8,590 nt of DNA, taken from assembly GCA_900762005.1 (NCBI GenBank), contig CAAFEV010000207.1, positions 1 to 8,590 on the forward strand, written 5' to 3'. The position numbers and the translations under genes are program-made. The stretch is from an uncultured Oscillospiraceae bacterium. GTDB taxonomy: Bacteria > Bacillota > Clostridia > Oscillospirales > Oscillospiraceae. Shown here piece after piece: positions 5,999 to 8,590 of this stretch. The stretch's first letter is position 1. Each line of letters starts with the position of its first letter. The notes beneath the pieces were generated by a model. It worked only from the letters and a program-made list of their open reading frames with translations. It was not told the origin of the DNA and ran no database searches.

Positions 5999-6925
5999 TT
6001 ACCTCCTCCGATATTGTGCACCGAAGCGGCAGAGCGCGTCCAGCACCTGCACGGCAGTTTGCAAGTAGCCGTTGCCGCCGCCAAACAGGGCGGCGTAGCG
6101 TGTGCGAAAATCATAATGCAGCGGCGGTTTGTCCAAATGATTGACAAACGGATCACCCGTCAGTGCCAGTGCCGCTTGCGATGCGGAAACCGGTTCGGTT
6201 GCCAGATGCAGCAGCGGCAACTGATTCTCAACGGCACGCTGAATATGTTGCCAAAGCAGGGACAGATCATAAAACTGAAACACGCTCCGGCTGTCGGTGA
6301 AGCTTGCGGCGGTGAAGCCGATGCACCGAAATACGTCGCGCAAGGCTTCACGCTGCTCCGGCTGCGTGCAAGTGCAGCGATAAAACCCGTTCTCCTGCTG
6401 CGAATAGTGCTGCTGCAAAACAGGAGACTGCGCGGAAAGCCGCTCGAAAAGCTGCGGCGTGAGCATAAAGGGAATGACCTCCAGCAGGTCATAGAGCAGA
6501 TTCTTTTTCAGACCCTGCCCGAATAACCCGGGCAGACGCACAACGGTGCAGTCAGGAAATTCCTCGCGGCAGCGTTGCTCCAGCCAAAGGCGGTTCGCAC
6601 CGTAGGGCTGCAAGCCCTCCGCGCCTGTCTCTGCGGTCTCGTCCATACCCTCTGTTTCCCTAAGCACATCGACGGTGGAAATCAACACTAATTTCTTCGG
6701 CGCAATGGTGCACAAATTGCGCAGTGCCTCCTCCATCCTTGCATAATCCTGCTCCGGATTGCGGTTTGCAAGGTATTTTTCCGAGCGAACACCCGCGTAG
6801 ACGCACAGCTCCGGACGCAGCCCGAACGCCTGCGCAATATCCGTGGAATGAAATTCCTGCGAAAATGAATGACTTAGCCGCAGATTACCGCCGACAAAGC
6901 CGGTAGAACCGACCAAAATGTCCAT
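5999..6925 (-). CDS. NAD(P)-binding epimerase/dehydratase-like protein (extended SDR), atypical catalytic motif
   Basis: A 308-residue protein and the first gene of the operon. The N-terminus has the extended-SDR nucleotide motif G6-S-T-G9-F-V-G12. Further conserved-looking elements are Y-A-G-V-R-S-E-K-Y-L-A-N (56-67), L-I-S-T-V-D-V (the usual S/T position), V-V-R-L-P-G-L-F-G and T-D-S-R-x-V-F-Q-F-Y. Where SDR enzymes have Y-x3-K, this reads P-Y-G-A-N-R-L, so arginine replaces the catalytic lysine. It may still be a sugar-nucleotide oxidoreductase, or may bind NAD without classical chemistry. I recall similar proteins near GT2 and TIM-barrel genes in glycan loci, but know no assigned activity. 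Start ATG 6925 is chosen for its AGGAGAGGAG Shine-Dalgarno (6931-6940) and because G-x2-G-x2-G begins immediately after it. The C-terminal R-R-R codons (CGG AGG AGG) double as the next gene's ribosome site. Confidence 0.82.
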   Translation of the reverse strand: MDILVGSTGFVGGNLRLSHSFSQEFHSTDIAQAFGLRPELCVYAGVRSEKYLANRNPEQDYARMEEALRNLCTIAPKKLVLISTVDVLRETEGMDETAETGAEGLQPYGANRLWLEQRCREEFPDCTVVRLPGLFGQGLKKNLLYDLLEVIPFMLTPQLFERLSAQSPVLQQHYSQQENGFYRCTCTQPEQREALRDVFRCIGFTAASFTDSRSVFQFYDLSLLWQHIQRAVENQLPLLHLATEPVSASQAALALTGDPFVNHLDKPPLHYDFRTRYAALFGGGNGYLQTAVQVLDALCRFGAQYRRR

Positions 6926-6977
6926 ATGCGCTCCTCTCCTTGTGCTGTTCTGAAGAATCACAGCATTCTACAACAAT

Positions 6978-7006
6978 ATTCTATCATGCACTCCGCCCGA
7001 TTGCAA
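6978..7006 (-). promoter_or_regulatory. Sigma-A-type promoter of the six-gene glycan operon
   Basis: On the - strand, TTGCAA (7006-7001) and TAGAAT (6983-6978) are separated by exactly 17 bases. Transcription would begin near 6971, about 46 nt before ATG 6925. It lies downstream of the tRNA terminator, so the operon need not depend on read-through from the tRNA gene. No operator or riboswitch is evident in the short leader. Confidence 0.7.
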
Positions 7007-7034
7007 GAAAACCCAGAAGTTTTCCGATACCAAA

Positions 7035-7070
7035 CAAAAACTCCTCCGAGAAAGCATCCTCGGAGGAGTT
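7035..7070 (-). terminator. Rho-independent terminator of tRNA-Pro
   Basis: A perfect 12-bp stem (7070-7059 with 7050-7039) has an 8-nt loop and is followed on the - strand by TTTTTG (part of the T-run pairs with the A's at the stem base). The first stem base immediately follows the CCA end of the tRNA, with no spacer. Confidence 0.92.
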
Positions 7071-7146
7071 TGGTCCGAGTGACTGGTCTCGAACCAGCGG
7101 CCTCGTGGTCCCAAACCACGCGCTCTACCATCTGAGCTACACCCGG
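7071..7146 (-). tRNA. tRNA-Pro (anticodon UGG), CCA encoded
   Basis: The - strand folds as a complete cloverleaf. The acceptor is CCGGGTG with CACTCGG (one G-T pair), followed by discriminator A and encoded CCA (7073-7071). T8-A9 leads to D-stem GCTC/GAGC. The anticodon stem is CGTGG/CCACG with loop TTTGGGA, giving anticodon TGG. A 5-nt variable loop follows, then T-stem GCTGG/CCAGT with loop TTCGAGA. C1-G72, A73, G35 and G36 are the usual bacterial proline identity elements. UGG reads CCA, CCG and, with wobble modification, other proline codons. The gene is single, with its own promoter (7184-7212) and terminator, and lies divergent to trmB, which encodes a tRNA-modifying enzyme. Confidence 0.97.
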
Positions 7147-7154
7147 AAATCCGC

Positions 7155-7174
7155 TGTCGGGTCATGACCCGACA
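7155..7174. repeat. Perfect 20-bp palindrome in the tRNA-Pro leader
   Basis: Half-site TGTCGGGTCA (7155-7164) is followed directly by its reverse complement (7165-7174), with no spacer and no mismatch. It lies between the tRNA -10 box (7184-7189) and the mature 5' end (7146). The predicted transcription start is near 7177, so it would occupy most of the pre-tRNA leader. It could be an operator for a dimeric regulator or a leader hairpin (8 bp with a CATG loop). Confidence 0.85.
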
Positions 7175-7183
7175 AGTGAATTC

Positions 7184-7212
7184 ATTATACACAAGCTGAG
7201 GGAAAAAAGCAA
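7184..7212 (-). promoter_or_regulatory. Promoter of tRNA-Pro
   Basis: On the - strand, TTGCTT (7212-7207), 17 bases, then a consensus TATAAT (7189-7184). The predicted start near 7177 gives a leader of about 30 nt before the mature tRNA. The perfect -10 suits a stable-RNA gene. Confidence 0.8.
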
Positions 7213-7225
7213 GAAAAAATCGCTC

Positions 7226-7254
7226 TTTACGAAGCGGTTTTCTTTTGGTATAAT
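7226..7254 (+). promoter_or_regulatory. Promoter of trmB (divergent from tRNA-Pro)
   Basis: TTTACG (7226-7231), 17 bases, then consensus TATAAT (7249-7254). The start would be near 7261, about 26 nt before ATG 7287. The -35 box lies 13 bp from the -35 of the divergent tRNA promoter. The intergenic stretch 7147-7286 holds only these promoters and the palindrome. Confidence 0.75.
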
Positions 7255-7286
7255 CATTTGCGAACAAGAAAAGCGAGGGTATGCCA

Positions 7287-7934
7287 ATGAGAATGCGAAA
7301 ACGGAACAATTTAGAGCCGCGGCTGCAGGCGTGCGCGCCGTATCAGATTCGTGACGGCAAGGCGTTGCGCGGAAAATGGCGCAGCTTAATGCCGCAAGCG
7401 AAGTCGCTGCGCGTGGAAATCGGCTGCGGCAAGGGGAAGTTTACGGTGGAAACCGCGCTAGCCGAGCCGGACGTGCTGCTTATCGCCGTCGAGCGCGTGC
7501 AAGAGGCAATGCTTTTGGGCATGGAGCAGGCACAACGGCTTGGTCTGCACAACGTCTTTTTTCTGTCGCTCGATGCCGCCGAGCTGGAGGAATACTTCGC
7601 CGAGAACGAGGTGGATTTGCTTTATCTGAACTTCTGCGACCCGTGGCCGCGCTCAAAAAACGCAAAACGCCGCCTGACCTATCACAGCTTTTTGGAAAAA
7701 TACAAGCGCATGCTCCGTCTCGACGGCGAAATCCACTTCAAAACGGACAACGCGGGACTGTTTGAATGGTCGCTGGACGAATTTGACCGTTGCAATCTGG
7801 AATGCCGCAAGCTGACCCGAAATCTGCACCGCGACGGTCCGGTTGGCATCATGACCGGCTATGAGGAGAAATTTTACGCGCTCGGCACGCCGATTTGCCG
7901 TTGCGAGTTGATAAACCGTAAGGGAGAGATGAAA
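7287..7934 (+). CDS. trmB: tRNA (guanine-N7)-methyltransferase TrmB; no in-frame stop before icd
   Basis: TrmB methylates N7 of G46 in the tRNA variable loop using S-adenosylmethionine. Visible family marks in order are M-R-M-R-K-R at the start, the SAM motif V-E-I-G-C-G-K-G-K-F (43-52), N-F-C-D-P-W-P (115-121), F-K-T-D-N (151-155), and G-P-V-G-I-M-T-G-Y-E-E-K-F (184-196). These run without interruption to R-C-E at 205-207. The usual family length of about 210-220 residues is thus reached. Start ATG 7287 lies 7 nt after GCGAGGG; ATG 7281 is too close to that site. The oddity is at the end. The frame meets no stop and runs straight into icd, whose start is codon 217 of this frame. The end given here is the last base before icd ATG 7935, not a stop. 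A tandem TGA TAA (7909-7914) lies in the +1 frame, suggesting a one-base insertion. Confidence 0.9.
7920..7926 (+). promoter_or_regulatory. Shine-Dalgarno of icd inside the read-through frame
   Basis: AAGGGAG lies 8 bases before ATG 7935. A dedicated ribosome site implies that icd can start independently, even though the trmB frame is open across it. ATG 7929 is only 2 nt away and is disfavoured. Confidence 0.75.
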
Positions 7935-8590
7935 ATGGATAAAATTCCGATGAGTGTGCCGCTGGTGGAAATGGACGGCGACGAGATGACCCGCGTCCTC
8001 TGGAAGCAGATTAAAGACGAACTGCTCCTGCCGTTTGTCGATTTGAAAACCGAGTACTATGACCTCGGTCTGCCGGAGCGCGACCGCACGAACGACCGTG
8101 TGACCCACGATGCTGCGCACGCAATTGAGAAATACGGCGTGGGTGTAAAATGCGCGACCATTACGCCGAACACACAGCGCATGAGCGAGTACAACCTGCA
8201 TGAGATGTGGAAGAGCCCGAACGGTACCATTCGCGCCATTTTGGACGGCACGGTGTTCCGTGCACCGATTCTGGTCAAGGGCATTGAGCCGGTGGTAAAG
8301 AACTGGAAAAAGCCAATTACGATTGCGCGTCACGCCTACGGCGATGTGTACAAGGCGGCGGAGCTGCGCGTTCCGCAGGGCAAGGCGGAGCTGGTGTTCA
8401 CTGATAAGGACGGAAAACAGACCCACAAGGAAATTTATGACTTCGAGTGCGGCGGCGTGCTGACCGGACAGTATAATAAGGACAGCTCCATTACGTCCTT
8501 TGCCCGCTCCTGCTTCAATTATGCCCTCGCGACCAAACAGGATTTGTGGTTCTCTGCGAAGGATACGATTGCAAAAATTTACGACGGTAC
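7935..8590 (+). CDS. icd: NADP-dependent isocitrate dehydrogenase, N-terminal part (runs off the window)
   Basis: Catalyses oxidative decarboxylation of isocitrate to 2-oxoglutarate with NADP+, feeding glutamate synthesis. The first 218 codons are present, of about 400 usual for the family; no frameshift is seen. It belongs to the homodimeric type shared with eukaryotic cytosolic/mitochondrial IDH, not the E. coli type. V-E-M-D-G-D-E-M-T-R ends at residue 20. V-K-C-A-T-I-T-P-N spans 71-79, and W-K-S-P-N-G-T-I-R spans 92-100. R109 and A-R132-H-A-Y-G-D complete the isocitrate-binding set. With ATG 7935 as residue 1, T77, S94, N96, R100, R109 and R132 carry the same numbers as in human IDH1, which strongly supports this start. 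K-D-T-I-A-K-I-Y-D-G near the window edge matches the NADP-side segment. It is in the same frame as trmB with no stop between. Confidence 0.95.
   Translation, partial: MDKIPMSVPLVEMDGDEMTRVLWKQIKDELLLPFVDLKTEYYDLGLPERDRTNDRVTHDAAHAIEKYGVGVKCATITPNTQRMSEYNLHEMWKSPNGTIRAILDGTVFRAPILVKGIEPVVKNWKKPITIARHAYGDVYKAAELRVPQGKAELVFTDKDGKQTHKEIYDFECGGVLTGQYNKDSSITSFARSCFNYALATKQDLWFSAKDTIAKIYDG

Noticed and set aside
5532..6068. 178-residue + strand open frame rich in Arg, Pro and Ser
   Set aside because: Antisense to the TIM-barrel gene, whose metal-binding residues are intact. The composition is typical of a reversed GC-rich gene.
6965..6970. A second TAGAAT on the - strand, 13 bp downstream of the operon -10
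   Set aside because: At 17 bp spacing its -35 would be GAGTGC, which is not promoter-like.
7215..7245. Hairpin with A-run and T-run (cgct...agcg) resembling a terminator upstream of the tRNA
   Set aside because: Only four G-C-containing pairs plus A-T extensions, and it coincides with the trmB -35 box. No gene ends nearby, so the symmetry is more likely promoter sequence than a terminator.
7653..8426. 257-residue open frame on the - strand opposite trmB and icd
   Set aside because: It lies fully antisense to two clearly recognised genes, shows no recognisable domain and has no promoter or Shine-Dalgarno. It is a codon-bias shadow.
1..8590. Mobile element, phage, CRISPR or defence genes
   Set aside because: No repeats with regular spacers, integrase, transposase, att-like duplication of the tRNA end, or nuclease/effector domains were seen on either strand.

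Overview
The window looks like chromosome of a moderately GC-rich member of the Clostridia (Oscillospiraceae/Ruminococcaceae-like). This is inferred from the gene families, dense Shine-Dalgarno-led gene packing, sigma-A-type promoters, and a tRNA-Pro gene with an encoded CCA. No phage, IS, integrase or CRISPR signal is visible, so this is an ordinary chromosomal stretch rather than a mobile island.

Layout. (1) Bases 2-946, + strand: the 3' end of an operon, with the tail of a membrane protein, a CDP-alcohol phosphatidyltransferase (phospholipid synthesis) and a 62-residue zinc-ribbon protein, all overlapping. It ends at a strong hairpin terminator at 950-982. (2) Bases 6925-1003, - strand: a compact six-gene operon with its own promoter (6978-7006). 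In transcription order it encodes an atypical NAD-binding epimerase-like protein, a xylose-isomerase-like TIM-barrel protein, a soluble GT2 glycosyltransferase, a polytopic GT-C-like membrane protein, a DAO-type FAD oxidoreductase, and a GT2 with two C-terminal membrane helices. The genes overlap by 4-14 nt or lie 1 nt apart. This reads as a surface or lipid-linked glycan pathway: three candidate sugar-modifying enzymes, two GT2 enzymes and one membrane transferase. I cannot name the glycan. (3) Bases 7286-7035: a tRNA-Pro(UGG) gene on the - strand, with a good promoter and a terminator hairpin abutting its CCA. A perfect 20-bp palindrome lies in its leader. Divergently, a promoter drives trmB on the + strand. 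(4) Bases 7287-8590, + strand: trmB (tRNA m7G46 methyltransferase), then the 5' half of icd (NADP-isocitrate dehydrogenase).

The most unusual observation is at the trmB/icd junction. No stop codon separates the two genes, and they are in the same frame, although icd has its own Shine-Dalgarno and family-perfect start. Tandem stops (TGA TAA) sit in the +1 frame exactly where TrmB should end. Either a one-base insertion (natural or sequencing error) removed the stop, or the organism makes a TrmB-ICD fusion.

The six-gene operon is the best candidate for an undescribed pathway. Its enzymes depart from textbook motifs: Y-x3-R instead of Y-x3-K in the epimerase-like protein, E-F-D instead of a D-x-D in one GT2, and a five-cysteine cluster in the FAD enzyme.
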